From Paenibacillus xerothermodurans (lineage in GTDB: Bacteria > Bacillota > Bacilli > Paenibacillales > NBRC-103111), in contig NZ_NHRJ02000002.1 of the NCBI RefSeq assembly GCF_002220865.2, positions 389,891 to 453,890 on the forward strand: a DNA stretch of 64,000 nt. The letters run 5' to 3'. Positions 23,955 to 31,792 of this stretch are shown piece after piece. The translations under genes were made by a program, and so were the position numbers. Each line of letters begins with the position of its first letter. Positions within the stretch are counted from its first letter, which is position 1. Under the pieces are notes generated by a model that worked only from the letters and a program-made list of their open reading frames with translations, had not been told where the DNA came from and made no database searches.

Positions 23955-25877
23955 TTGAATCGCAAGACCGCACTTATCGCGTCCGTTTTGGCGCTGTTCA
24001 TCTCCTCATCCGGTACCGTTATGGCGGTGGACAAAACATCCAAATACCGTGTCTACCAGGATAACCATATTCTCCTAGAAACATCCGATTATAAAACTGC
24101 TGAGAACTACGCGAGGCAATTTAAGAGCAGCTATGTCGAAGAAATCGGTTCCCGCCAATGGCTGTGGCACAATTATCCCCGCTTCAAAGTGTATCAAAAC
24201 GGATACAGCAGCTCTGCGTGGGAATTTGCCACTTACGGTGAAGCGATTCGCGAGGCAGCCAACTGGTCGCACGCCAGCGTACGTGATCTACAATCGGGAG
24301 GCTGGGTGTGGGATAACTATCCGAACTATCGTGTCTATCAAAGGGACATAACGCTGGATTATTGGAAGTTCGCTACCCTGTCTGAGGCCATCGTGGAGGC
24401 GCGCAAATGGGGCAACGCACATATAATCGACCTTCGCACTCATGCGTGGGTATGGGATAATATCACCTCATCGGAAGAAGCGAAACAGCGTTCGCGCTCG
24501 AAAATCTATCAAGTATATCAAGGTACCTACACCACGGACGCATGGGCATTCGGATATCTGGAGGATGCTATCAACGAATCGCTAAAATGGGCCAACTCGA
24601 CTGTGGTCAACAAAGAGAAGGGCAATCAGGTGGTTTTTTCCAATACCCAAAGGTATAAAGTCTATCAAAATAGCACGTTGATCGGCTCTTTTATGAGTGT
24701 CGACGAAGCCATAGCGTACGCTGAGCTGTATGCGCACACGAACATTTATGATTCTGAGTCCTCCCATGCCAATCGGAGCATTTGGTCCAATTACCCATAC
24801 TATCAGGTTTTTCAAAATGAAAACTGGATCTCTGAATATTCTGATGTTGCTAGTGCATTGAATTATGCCAAGGGCTACAGCAACGCCTCTATTCGTCTCT
24901 CGGACAGCGGCACGATCATTTGGGATAATTTTAGAAATCTGCAATTTTGGGGTTGGAACGGAAGCTCGAATCACGGCACCATACAAAGTCAGGTAAACAA
25001 CACATTGGGCCTAGATGCCGTCTCACCCACTTATTTTGTGTTGGCAGACAGCACCGGTACCATCACCGATACATCCAACAAGGAAACGGTGGATTGGCTT
25101 AAGAAACAAGGGCATCAAGTTATGCCGCTGGTAAACAATCAGTTCAACGCTGCACTCACTACACAGTTTCTGGCGAATCCGCAGGCTCAGGCCAAATTCA
25201 TCCAGGATCTAGTGAACAAATGTGCGGCCCTTGGCGTGGATGGTATCAACGTCGATTTCGAGAGTCTTGCGGGTAAAGACAGGGCCAATTTCACCAACTT
25301 TGTGCAAAACTTAACAAATGCGGCGCATGAGAAGCAGCTGCTCATCTCCATCGACCTGCCGCGGGGCAGTGTGAAATGGAACGCTCAAACCGCCTTCGAC
25401 CACGAAAAACTAGGCTCAATAGTAGATTACATGATCATCATGGCCTATGACCAGCATTGGAAAGGCAGTACGGCACCGGGCTCTGTGGCAGGTCTGCAGT
25501 GGGTTGAGGAAGGTGTAAAAGAGTTTCTCTCCTACGGCATCCGAAGAGACAAATTAATCGTAGGTATTCCGTTTTATGTGCGTGAATGGCAAATAGACAG
25601 CACCGGAAAGCTCATCGGCAATCGCGCGGTACTGCTGAAGGATGTGCCTGCGTTGATCGCAAGCACAAACGCAGTGATCACCTATGACGCGAGATTTGGA
25701 CAGAACAAGGTGGAATATACTCAAAACGGCAACCAATTCGTATTTTGGTTGGAAGATGAGAAGACGGTGAAAGCCCGCTTGGATATTGCCAAAAAGTACG
25801 ATCTTGCCGGGGTCGCCGCATGGAGGCTTGGCTATGATTCGGCACATTTGTGGAAGATGATGATTCAGCAAAAGTAG
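23955..25877 (+). CDS. Exported GH18 glycoside hydrolase with six N-terminal repeats
   Basis: A 640-residue secreted protein. After a signal peptide (about 1-24) come six repeats of 46-58 residues (about 31-328). Each opens with a YxVYQ-type motif, has an aromatic centre and mostly ends W-x-N-Y/F-P/R (for example FKVYQNGYSS to WVWDNYPN). The catalytic domain (about 329-640) is GH18, with DGINVDFE ending in the catalytic Glu near residue 436 and a YMIIMAYDQHW strand. Such proteins bind cell-wall glycans or chitin, and relatives in sporulating bacteria act on cortex peptidoglycan. I do not recognise the repeats. The start is a TTG at 23955 with AGAGG upstream. A terminator follows. Confidence 0.88.
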   Translation: MNRKTALIASVLALFISSSGTVMAVDKTSKYRVYQDNHILLETSDYKTAENYARQFKSSYVEEIGSRQWLWHNYPRFKVYQNGYSSSAWEFATYGEAIREAANWSHASVRDLQSGGWVWDNYPNYRVYQRDITLDYWKFATLSEAIVEARKWGNAHIIDLRTHAWVWDNITSSEEAKQRSRSKIYQVYQGTYTTDAWAFGYLEDAINESLKWANSTVVNKEKGNQVVFSNTQRYKVYQNSTLIGSFMSVDEAIAYAELYAHTNIYDSESSHANRSIWSNYPYYQVFQNENWISEYSDVASALNYAKGYSNASIRLSDSGTIIWDNFRNLQFWGWNGSSNHGTIQSQVNNTLGLDAVSPTYFVLADSTGTITDTSNKETVDWLKKQGHQVMPLVNNQFNAALTTQFLANPQAQAKFIQDLVNKCAALGVDGINVDFESLAGKDRANFTNFVQNLTNAAHEKQLLISIDLPRGSVKWNAQTAFDHEKLGSIVDYMIIMAYDQHWKGSTAPGSVAGLQWVEEGVKEFLSYGIRRDKLIVGIPFYVREWQIDSTGKLIGNRAVLLKDVPALIASTNAVITYDARFGQNKVEYTQNGNQFVFWLEDEKTVKARLDIAKKYDLAGVAAWRLGYDSAHLWKMMIQQK

Positions 25878-25884
25878 AACGTAT

Positions 25885-25931
25885 AAGCCCGAACCACCCA
25901 GTTGTATTAGCTGGAGTGCCTCGGGCTTTTT
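25885..25931 (+). terminator. Intrinsic terminator after the GH18 gene
   Basis: AAGCCCGA (25885-25892) pairs with TCGGGCTT (from 25921) around a 28-base loop that can form a second stem. A run of T follows. Confidence 0.85.
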
Positions 25932-26014
25932 GCTGCAGTTGCACCCCGACCGGAGGAGTAGATACCTCCACTGCTGGCAGCAGCCGTCGCCCGGTACGCT
26001 TGCACGTCCTCTGT

Positions 26015-26044
26015 GACACATTCGCCCATGATATTGTATACAAT
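26015..26044 (+). promoter_or_regulatory. Sigma-E-like promoter of the first ferritin-like gene
   Basis: GACACATT (26015-26022), 14 bases, then TATACAAT (26037-26044). Six of eight positions match my recollection of the sigma-E -35, and the -10 differs from CATACAAT by one base. The CGCCCATG that opens the spacer recurs at the second ferritin-like gene. Confidence 0.5.
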
Positions 26045-26135
26045 GTATTGAACGATGAAGTACCAATGTAAAATGCCTATTCGACCATGGTATGAGTTGG
26101 TCAGACACGGCTACACGAAGGGAGATATTCCGACG

Positions 26136-26570
26136 ATGTATGACAACAATCTGTTTTCCGCGCACACATCGGCCAATATGCATTTAATTGCGGATATTGC
26201 CAAAGCAATCAACGGAGAATATAGTGCGATTTTCTGTTATGCGCAGTTAGCGAAATCTGCACCTAACGAGGAAGCAAGAAATCAAATTCTTGAAATTCGA
26301 GATGATGAAATCAATCATTATAAATCTTTCTCACAAATCTATGCGTCATTAACTGGCAGACAGCCTACTCCCCAAATAATCGAACAATGCGAGGCACACT
26401 ATGAAGCAGGTCTAAGGGCCGCGTTCAAGGATGAACAAATGACAACGGACTTTTATCTTGATATTGCTGATAGAACGAATCAACCATACATTAGAGAAAC
26501 ATTCCGCCGTGCTTCGGCAGACGAACAAAACCACGCCGTTTGGTTTTTGTATTACTTGACGGCAAATTAA
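26136..26570 (+). CDS. Ferritin-like domain protein (YhjR-like)
   Basis: A 144-residue four-helix protein of the ferritin/rubrerythrin superfamily. The expected metal ligands are spaced along the helices: EYSAIFCYAQL, EIRDDEINHYKSF, then DEQMTTDFYLDIAD and ASADEQNHAVWFLYYL. It resembles Bacillus YhjR, which is linked to spores. I chose the ATG at 26136 (MYDNNLFSAHTSANMH), with GGGAG upstream. An earlier ATG at 26055 would lie at the predicted transcription start. It is upstream of the CotA-like laccase gene on the same strand, with 224 bp between. A role in metal storage or oxidation in the spore is an inference. Confidence 0.8.
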   Translation: MYDNNLFSAHTSANMHLIADIAKAINGEYSAIFCYAQLAKSAPNEEARNQILEIRDDEINHYKSFSQIYASLTGRQPTPQIIEQCEAHYEAGLRAAFKDEQMTTDFYLDIADRTNQPYIRETFRRASADEQNHAVWFLYYLTAN

Positions 26571-26794
26571 TCAGATAACGTACTTTCTCAAGCGGCAGAC
26601 AATCAGTTTATCGCTCAATGCAAATCCACAGGATTATGTGCAGCCGGATCAAACTAGGACATTCATCGGGTTCTCCTCATTTTTGTTATTTATCAATCGC
26701 AGCTCACCCCCAGGGCATAAGTCCAAGCAGGGACGGTCAGTAACACATAAACATGTTTTTGTAACGTCAAATGAACGAAGAGAGGAGATGCAGA
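26571..26794. other. 224-bp gap between ferritin-like and laccase genes
   Basis: No gene is seen here. I find no hairpin with a T-run, so the laccase could be read from the ferritin promoter. I also find no clear promoter of its own. Confidence 0.5.
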
Positions 26795-28444
26795 ATGCCA
26801 CTTAGTGGTCTTATCCCGTTCGTGGATAGACTGCCCATACCCAGGGTGCTTAAGCCGGTGTCGCAAAATCGCATCAGCACCAATTATATAGTGAGAATGA
26901 CAGAGTTTAGACAAAAGCTACACCGCGATCTTCCCCCCACCCGATTGTGGGGCTATGAAGGCAAATACCCAGGCCCCACGATCGAGACTCACAAAAACAG
27001 ATTGATCAAAGTATTATGGCTTAATAAACTCCCCAGCCGCCATCTTCTGCCCGTGGATAAAACCATTCATGGCGCCAACCACGGGGCTCCGGAAGTACGA
27101 ACCGTGGTACATGTTCATGATGGAGTTTCTCCACCCGACAGCGACGGTCATCCGGAAGCATGGTTTACCAGGGGGTTCAAGCAGACAGGACCGTACTTCC
27201 GACGGAAAATTTCGCGCTACCCCAATCGTCAACAAGCGACGACCCTGTGGTACCACGACCATGCGCTAGGTATCACAAGGTTGAATGTGTACGCCGGATT
27301 GGCGGGATTTTATCTGCTTCGCGATAAGCATGAAAAATCCTTGCAGTTGCCCAAAGGGAAATTCGAAATTCCGTTACTCATTCAAGACCGGTCATTTAAT
27401 AAGGACGGATCCTTATTTTATCCCAAAAAGCCGACACCCGCTCCTCCCAAAAGTCCAACTCCGTCCATCGTCCCGGAATTTTTCGGTGATACGATCCTGG
27501 TGAATGGAAAGGTTTGGCCCTTCCTTGAGGTACAACCCCGCAAATATCGGCTACGCCTGGCAAACGGTTCCAACGCACGATTTTATACGTTATCGTTCAC
27601 GTCTGGCCAACCATTCATTCAAATTGGAACGGATGGAGGACTGCTGCCGAAGCCCGTACTCGTGAAAAAGCTCATTCTGGGTCCCGCGGAACGTGCGGAT
27701 GTCATCGTGGATTTTTCCAAGTACAAGGGCCAAACCATTACGCTAAAAAACAACGCACGGGCACCATTTCCAAATGGCGATCCGGTAGATCCCAAAACGA
27801 CCGGTTTGGTTATGCAGTTTCGGGTGACCCAACCTCTGAAGCAGAAGGATAACAGCAGGGTTCCCGTCCGGTTAAACCGCATAGCTCCGCTATTTCCTCA
27901 CCAAGCAAGCAGAGTCAGGAACCTGCCTCTGGTGGAATCTACTGATCGGTTCGGACGGTTGATGCTGCTACTGGATAACAAGAGATGGGATGACCCGATC
28001 ACGGAGAAACCACGATTGAACAGCGTGGAGGTATGGAACTTAATTAATACCACACCGGATACGCATCCCATCCATCTCCACCTTGTGCACTTCCAGATAG
28101 TTAACAGACAGCCGTTCGATGTTGCTCAGTTCAACGCCAATGGGAAACTTATGTTCACGGGACCTTCCAGGCCGCCTGATCCGAATGAAAAGGGATTAAA
28201 GGACACGGTGAGAGCCAATCCCGGCGAGGTAACCCGCATCATTGCCCGCTTCGGGCCGTTTACCGGCGAATATGTGTGGCACTGCCACATTCTGGAGCAT
28301 GAAGACCATGAGATGATGCGCCCAATGTTCATTAGCCCCAACAAAACGAAGTCTGTCGTTCACAACAACCACCCCACAACCGTCTGGATCGCGCCTACTA
28401 TCTTACGCCGCCTGTCGAGCAGACGGGTAAAACGGCGGAGATAG
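26795..28444 (+). CDS. cotA: Multicopper oxidase, CotA-type spore coat laccase
   Basis: A laccase of 549 residues, close in layout to B. subtilis CotA (513 residues), with an extra basic tail (RRLSSRRVKRRR). Copper-binding motifs in order are HVHDG, LWYHDHALGITRLN, THPIHLHLVHF and WHCHILEHEDHEMMRPM. All coordinating histidines and the type-1 cysteine are present. The first motif is HxHD rather than the usual HxHG. Much of the rest (NGKVWPFLEVQPRKYRLRL, IGTDGGLLPKPV) follows CotA. No signal peptide is seen, as in CotA, which is built into the coat from the mother cell. The ATG at 26795 has GAGAGGAG upstream. It is followed by its own terminator. Confidence 0.92.
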   Translation: MPLSGLIPFVDRLPIPRVLKPVSQNRISTNYIVRMTEFRQKLHRDLPPTRLWGYEGKYPGPTIETHKNRLIKVLWLNKLPSRHLLPVDKTIHGANHGAPEVRTVVHVHDGVSPPDSDGHPEAWFTRGFKQTGPYFRRKISRYPNRQQATTLWYHDHALGITRLNVYAGLAGFYLLRDKHEKSLQLPKGKFEIPLLIQDRSFNKDGSLFYPKKPTPAPPKSPTPSIVPEFFGDTILVNGKVWPFLEVQPRKYRLRLANGSNARFYTLSFTSGQPFIQIGTDGGLLPKPVLVKKLILGPAERADVIVDFSKYKGQTITLKNNARAPFPNGDPVDPKTTGLVMQFRVTQPLKQKDNSRVPVRLNRIAPLFPHQASRVRNLPLVESTDRFGRLMLLLDNKRWDDPITEKPRLNSVEVWNLINTTPDTHPIHLHLVHFQIVNRQPFDVAQFNANGKLMFTGPSRPPDPNEKGLKDTVRANPGEVTRIIARFGPFTGEYVWHCHILEHEDHEMMRPMFISPNKTKSVVHNNHPTTVWIAPTILRRLSSRRVKRRR

Positions 28445-28503
28445 TTGAATTAAGGACCAGCGGTCATCAGAAAAATTTACAGGAGATACCAACTATGGCA
28501 AAA

Positions 28504-28541
28504 AACCGCCAGGATGATTGCATCCCGGCGGTTCACTTTTT
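28504..28541 (+). terminator. Intrinsic terminator after the laccase gene
   Basis: AACCGCC pairs with GGCGGTT, with an inner GGATG/CATCC stem, followed by CACTTTTTC. It lies in an open frame that runs into the next gene, which argues that the upstream part of that frame is not coding. Confidence 0.88.
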
Positions 28542-28612
28542 CTGTATTGAACTTGTTGGCATCCACTTGCATTATTTATGGATCACGCAGTTTCAGTTAG
28601 ACCTTGATTTGT

Positions 28613-28639
28613 GTCACACACGCCCATGTTGCATACAAT
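28613..28639 (+). promoter_or_regulatory. Promoter-like motif of the second ferritin-like gene
   Basis: GTCACACA (28613-28620), CGCCCATGTTG, then CATACAAT (28632-28639) and GTATT. It shares CACA, CGCCCATG and ATACAATGTATT with the first ferritin-like promoter, but the spacer is 11 rather than 14, which is short for sigma-E. Confidence 0.45.
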
Positions 28640-28671
28640 GTATTAAATTTGTTGTATGGAGAGGATGGAGT

Positions 28672-29142
28672 GTGAATTTGGCAAATCAACAGGCGTTAGA
28701 ACAAATTGTGCATGGACTCAATCTCGACCTGGCGTGGGAATATGCAGCAGGCATTCAATATGCCCAACATGCAAGCTTGTTAAGAGGTGCCGCTTACTTT
28801 GCGGTCGCGGAAGAATTGCAGGAGCATTCAAAGGATGAGTTTGGTCACGCCATCGTGTTAAATGAATTGATTCAGTATCTAGGTGGCATTCCTACAACGC
28901 GAGTCGCCCCTGTTGCCGTTTCCATGGACAATAATGAAATGCTGCGGCAAGATCTGCAAGGTGAATACGATGCAATTCGGCGCTATTTGCAGCGAATCCA
29001 CCAACTTGAAGCGGTAGGTATGTATGACTCGGCACAAAAAATCAGGGATATCGTGGTGACGGAGCAAGAACACGCAATAGACCTTGAGCTCGCCTTGGGG
29101 ATTGAGAAAAACTTGGTTCCACCGACACAGCTCACATTTTAA
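28672..29142 (+). CDS. Ferritin-like/bacterioferritin-type protein
   Basis: A 156-residue four-helix protein. The probable di-iron ligands are in DLAWEYAAGIQYAQH, EELQEHSKDEFGHA, LQGEYDAIRRYLQRI and VTEQEHAIDLELAL, a complete ferritin/DPS-like pattern (ExxH pairs). I chose the GTG at 28672 (then NLANQQALEQI), seven bases after GAGAGG. A TTG at 28678 is an alternative. The open frame extends further upstream, but that part contains the laccase terminator and the promoter. It shares a promoter motif with the ferritin-like gene at 26136, so both are probably expressed together. Iron storage or oxygen detoxification in spores is an inference. Confidence 0.82.
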   Translation: MNLANQQALEQIVHGLNLDLAWEYAAGIQYAQHASLLRGAAYFAVAEELQEHSKDEFGHAIVLNELIQYLGGIPTTRVAPVAVSMDNNEMLRQDLQGEYDAIRRYLQRIHQLEAVGMYDSAQKIRDIVVTEQEHAIDLELALGIEKNLVPPTQLTF

Positions 29143-29175
29143 GAAACTCCACTTGCAGCAGATGGCTGCTAGTTG

Positions 29176-29207
29176 AAAAAGACGCTACCCCTCGGTAGCG
29201 TCTTTTT
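29176..29207 (+). terminator. Intrinsic terminator after the second ferritin-like gene
   Basis: AAAAAGACGCTACC CCTC GGTAGCGTCTTTTT, a perfect symmetrical stem that could act in both directions. It lies between convergent genes. Confidence 0.93.
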
Positions 29208-29221
29208 GCTGTGTCGGCCCT

Positions 29222-29602
29222 TCAATGCCTGGACCAGGATACTTTCAACGAATAAGCGACCATGAGCACCAGAATGACGAACGACAAAATAAGATTGTCC
29301 ACTGGATTTTCATGGTGTACGATTATGAACCGCAGCGTACCGGTGATTCCGATGTACAGAAGATACCGGATGGGAAAATGGTAATCCTCCCGGAAATACT
29401 TTACGATCATGGACAGAAACGCAAAGTAGAGGAAAAAAGCGAGCACGTCCTGTAAAACCCGATGAATGTCGAGTGACACTGCCAGCGTTGACAGCAGTAT
29501 AATACCTAGCTCTCGTATCATCAATAAAGTTAACATAATACCTAAAATAATTAGGGACCCATTCAGTATATATTGGAACCCATTAATAACCCGGTTATTC
29601 AT
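29222..29602 (-). CDS. PsiE-like phosphate-starvation-inducible membrane protein
   Basis: A 126-residue protein with four hydrophobic segments: around LNGSLIILGIMLTLLMI, GIILLSTLAVSL, VLAFFLYFAFLSMIV and NLILSFVILVLMVAYSL. The RYLLYIGITGTLRFIIVHH segment between them is typical of the PsiE family. The function of PsiE is not established. I chose the ATG at 29602 (MNNRVINGF), preceded by a run of G. It lies 63 bases downstream of the formate channel gene on the same strand with no terminator between, so it may be cotranscribed. Confidence 0.82.
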   Translation of the reverse strand: MNNRVINGFQYILNGSLIILGIMLTLLMIRELGIILLSTLAVSLDIHRVLQDVLAFFLYFAFLSMIVKYFREDYHFPIRYLLYIGITGTLRFIIVHHENPVDNLILSFVILVLMVAYSLKVSWSRH

Positions 29603-29665
29603 GGATTTCCCCCCCCACGCAACAGTGACAATCATTAATCATATCATGCTAATCATATATCATTG

Positions 29666-30466
29666 CTATGATGCCTTTTTTATTACTGCTTCGGTGCGCC
29701 CGACTTTGGTAAAAGAAGCAAAATATATAAATCCGACGAACAGCGCTCCGCCGATAACATTGCCGATGAAGGTCGGGATGACGTTGCCGGCAAAATCAAT
29801 CCATGTGAAATGGCCTGCAAATATCGCTGCTGGAATGACGAACATGTTGGCTACTACGTGTTGGAATCCAATGGCAACGAATGCCATAATAGGAAACCAT
29901 ATGCCCGCAATTTTACCTGCCACATCGTTAGCCCCGTAAGAGATCCAAATCGCGAGGCAGACCAGCCAGTTGCACCCTATCCCAGATACTAGAGTTTGAA
30001 CGAAGGACTCTTGTATTTTGCTTTGTGCGATGGCTACGGTTTTAGCCAAATATGGGCCGCTCTCCGTTAAACCGACAACATGTCCGAAGAAAAAAGCCAC
30101 GAACAAAGCGCCGGCCAGGTTCGCTAAAGTGATCCAAACCCAATTGTTCAGTACTCTGGTAAGCGAAATCCTCCGGGCATAGTACGCCATGGTTACCGAC
30201 ATCATATTGCCGGTGATTAGTTCCCCTCCCGCGAGGACAACTAACATAAGACCTACCGGAAACACGGCCCCGCCCAAAAAGTTTGCCAGACTCCCCCATT
30301 CTGCCGGCAGGTTGGCGATCACCCGGATATCAAGCAAAAACCCGATTGAAATGAACGCTCCGCCCAAAAAACCGAGCATGAGCAGCTGAGATAATGACAA
30401 CTTAGTTTTTTGGACACCAGCCTCAATTGCGATTCCGGCAATGTCTGCCGGCTTGTGAAACGACAT
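29666..30466 (-). CDS. Formate/nitrite transporter family channel (FocA/NirC-type)
   Basis: A six-helix membrane channel of the FNT family, 266 residues. Family signatures include GGAFISIGF in the first helix, the GGELITGNMM motif, ANLAGALFVAFFFGHVVG, and the pore region VAIGFQHVVANMFVIPAAI with the conserved His. The ATG at 30466 has GGAGGG upstream. It carries its own sigma-A promoter and a 200-base structured leader, so it is regulated apart from moaA although it lies just downstream. The formate dehydrogenase and cofactor genes next to it make formate the likely substrate. Confidence 0.92.
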   Translation of the reverse strand: MSFHKPADIAGIAIEAGVQKTKLSLSQLLMLGFLGGAFISIGFLLDIRVIANLPAEWGSLANFLGGAVFPVGLMLVVLAGGELITGNMMSVTMAYYARRISLTRVLNNWVWITLANLAGALFVAFFFGHVVGLTESGPYLAKTVAIAQSKIQESFVQTLVSGIGCNWLVCLAIWISYGANDVAGKIAGIWFPIMAFVAIGFQHVVANMFVIPAAIFAGHFTWIDFAGNVIPTFIGNVIGGALFVGFIYFASFTKVGRTEAVIKKAS

Positions 30467-30670
30467 TAGAAATCCCTCCACCTATTTGACATATAAAAAA
30501 GCAGCATCAACAACCCCTGATGGATCAAGGGTTTGCGAATGCCGCTTAATTTCCCCGCACTTTCTTTACAGGGAGACCAAATCATCATCACTTTTGCCTT
30601 GGAAGAGAAAGTCTACAGGACGTGCATACTCTCCATTTCCACATGTATATGAACGCTAAGTGCTTAATCG
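30467..30670 (-). promoter_or_regulatory. Candidate attenuator/riboswitch leader of the formate channel
   Basis: About 204 bases lie from the predicted start site to the ATG. The segment 30557-30565 can pair with 30606-30612 (ACTTTCT with AGAAAGT) or with 30658-30663 (GCACTT with AAGTGC). The two pairings share bases, so they exclude each other. A full terminator follows at 30495-30545. It does not match any riboswitch consensus I know. Confidence 0.55.
30495..30545 (-). terminator. Terminator hairpin inside the formate-channel leader
   Basis: On the minus strand GCGGCAT (30545-30539) pairs with ATGCTGC (30507-30501), and CCCTTGAT with ATCAGGGG in the inner stem. Six T follow. It lies between the promoter and the ribosome binding site, so it acts before the gene and can work as an attenuator. 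Confidence 0.85.
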
Positions 30671-30676
30671 CTGCTC

Positions 30677-30705
30677 ATCATATCAAATAAACTTCGGACT
30701 GGCAA
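30677..30705 (-). promoter_or_regulatory. Sigma-A promoter of the formate channel gene
   Basis: TTGCCA (30705-30700), 17 bases, TATGAT (30682-30677). It lies downstream of the moaA stop codon. Confidence 0.75.
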
Positions 30706-30729
30706 TCCTTATTTTGTCGACTCATGCAC

Positions 30730-31746
30730 TCAGCCGCCGATATGGGACATTTCAACTTTGCGTGACAGCTGTGTATGTGTGCCGCTCAACCGTTCGTCAG
30801 AGTAGCGGTCCGACCGGTTATTCCAAACCTTTAGGATCTCATTGTAAATATCCGAATCGGTTTTATCTGCGCGCAGCAGCTGTCTCAGGTCATATCCGTC
30901 AGAAGCAAACAAGCACGTATAGAGCTTGCCTTCAGCCGAAATCCGGGCTCGAGTGCACGTCGAACAAAACGAATCGGTCACCGATGAGATGATGCCCATC
31001 TCCTGATCACCGTCCGTGTAACGATAACGGCTCGCCACTTCCCCAGTGTAATTCGCTTCTATCGGCTTGCATGGCATCACCGCATTCACGGTCTCGTAGA
31101 TTTCACGCTTGGACACAACCTCATCCAGCTTCCAAGAGTTGGAATTGCCCACGTCCATATACTCAATAAACCGGAGGATATGCTTCTTCTCTTTGAAATA
31201 TTGTGCCATAGGAACGATATCCTGGTCATTCTTGCCCTTTTGCACCACCATATTGACCTTTACCTGCATGCCTGCTTCCGCGGCGGCCTCTATGCCTTCC
31301 AGCACCGTCTTCACACTGCTTTTGTTGCCGTTCATGTAGGCAAAACGCTCTTCATTGAGCGAGTCCAGGCTCACTGTCACGCGCGGCAAGCCGGCTTTAT
31401 GTAGCGCAGCCGCGAACTTCTTCAGCAGCGACCCGTTGGTTGTGAGCGCAATATCTTCTACTCCGTCGATCTGGTACAGCCGTTCGATGAGCTTGGGCAG
31501 ATCTCTTCTGAGAAGCGGCTCTCCCCCTGTAATACGCAATTTTTGTACACCCAATGAGACAAAAATCCGTGCAAGTCGTTCTATCTCTTCAAAAGACAAA
31601 ATTTTATCATTCGATAAAAAAGCATACCCCGGGCCGAAAATCTCTTCCGGCATACAGTACCGGCAACGAAAATTGCACTTGTCGGTGACCGATATGCGAA
31701 GATCCCTTAGCGGGCGCCGCAATTTGTCCGAGACAACATGTTCCAT
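30730..31746 (-). CDS. moaA: GTP 3',8-cyclase MoaA (molybdenum cofactor biosynthesis)
   Basis: A radical-SAM enzyme for the first step of molybdopterin synthesis. The 338-residue protein has the N-terminal cluster motif CNFRCRYC, the SAM-binding [11 protein letters not shown], the C-terminal second cluster ([18 protein letters not shown]) and the C-terminal Gly-Gly tail needed for activity. The ATG at 31746 follows GAGGG. It lies 46 bases after fdhD and probably belongs to the DUF2294-fdhD-moaA operon that supplies active cofactor to the divergently encoded formate dehydrogenase. Confidence 0.96.
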   Translation of the reverse strand: MEHVVSDKLRRPLRDLRISVTDKCNFRCRYCMPEEIFGPGYAFLSNDKILSFEEIERLARIFVSLGVQKLRITGGEPLLRRDLPKLIERLYQIDGVEDIALTTNGSLLKKFAAALHKAGLPRVTVSLDSLNEERFAYMNGNKSSVKTVLEGIEAAAEAGMQVKVNMVVQKGKNDQDIVPMAQYFKEKKHILRFIEYMDVGNSNSWKLDEVVSKREIYETVNAVMPCKPIEANYTGEVASRYRYTDGDQEMGIISSVTDSFCSTCTRARISAEGKLYTCLFASDGYDLRQLLRADKTDSDIYNEILKVWNNRSDRYSDERLSGTHTQLSRKVEMSHIGG

Positions 31747-31792
31747 GTTGATCCCTCACTTCTTGTTTGTTTTGCGATTCGTACGAGGGCGA

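Noticed and set aside
28495..28671. N-terminal extension of the second ferritin-like protein
   Set aside because: The frame is open, but it contains the laccase terminator and the promoter motif, and a good GTG start with GAGAGG lies at 28672.
30560..30640. THF riboswitch in the formate-channel leader
   Set aside because: The leader contains GGAGAG...TCTCC that recalls the closing helix of the THF riboswitch, and formate is linked to folate. The conserved core that I remember (GUUAAGUG, GGGAUG, GCGAGAGCGCGG) is absent.
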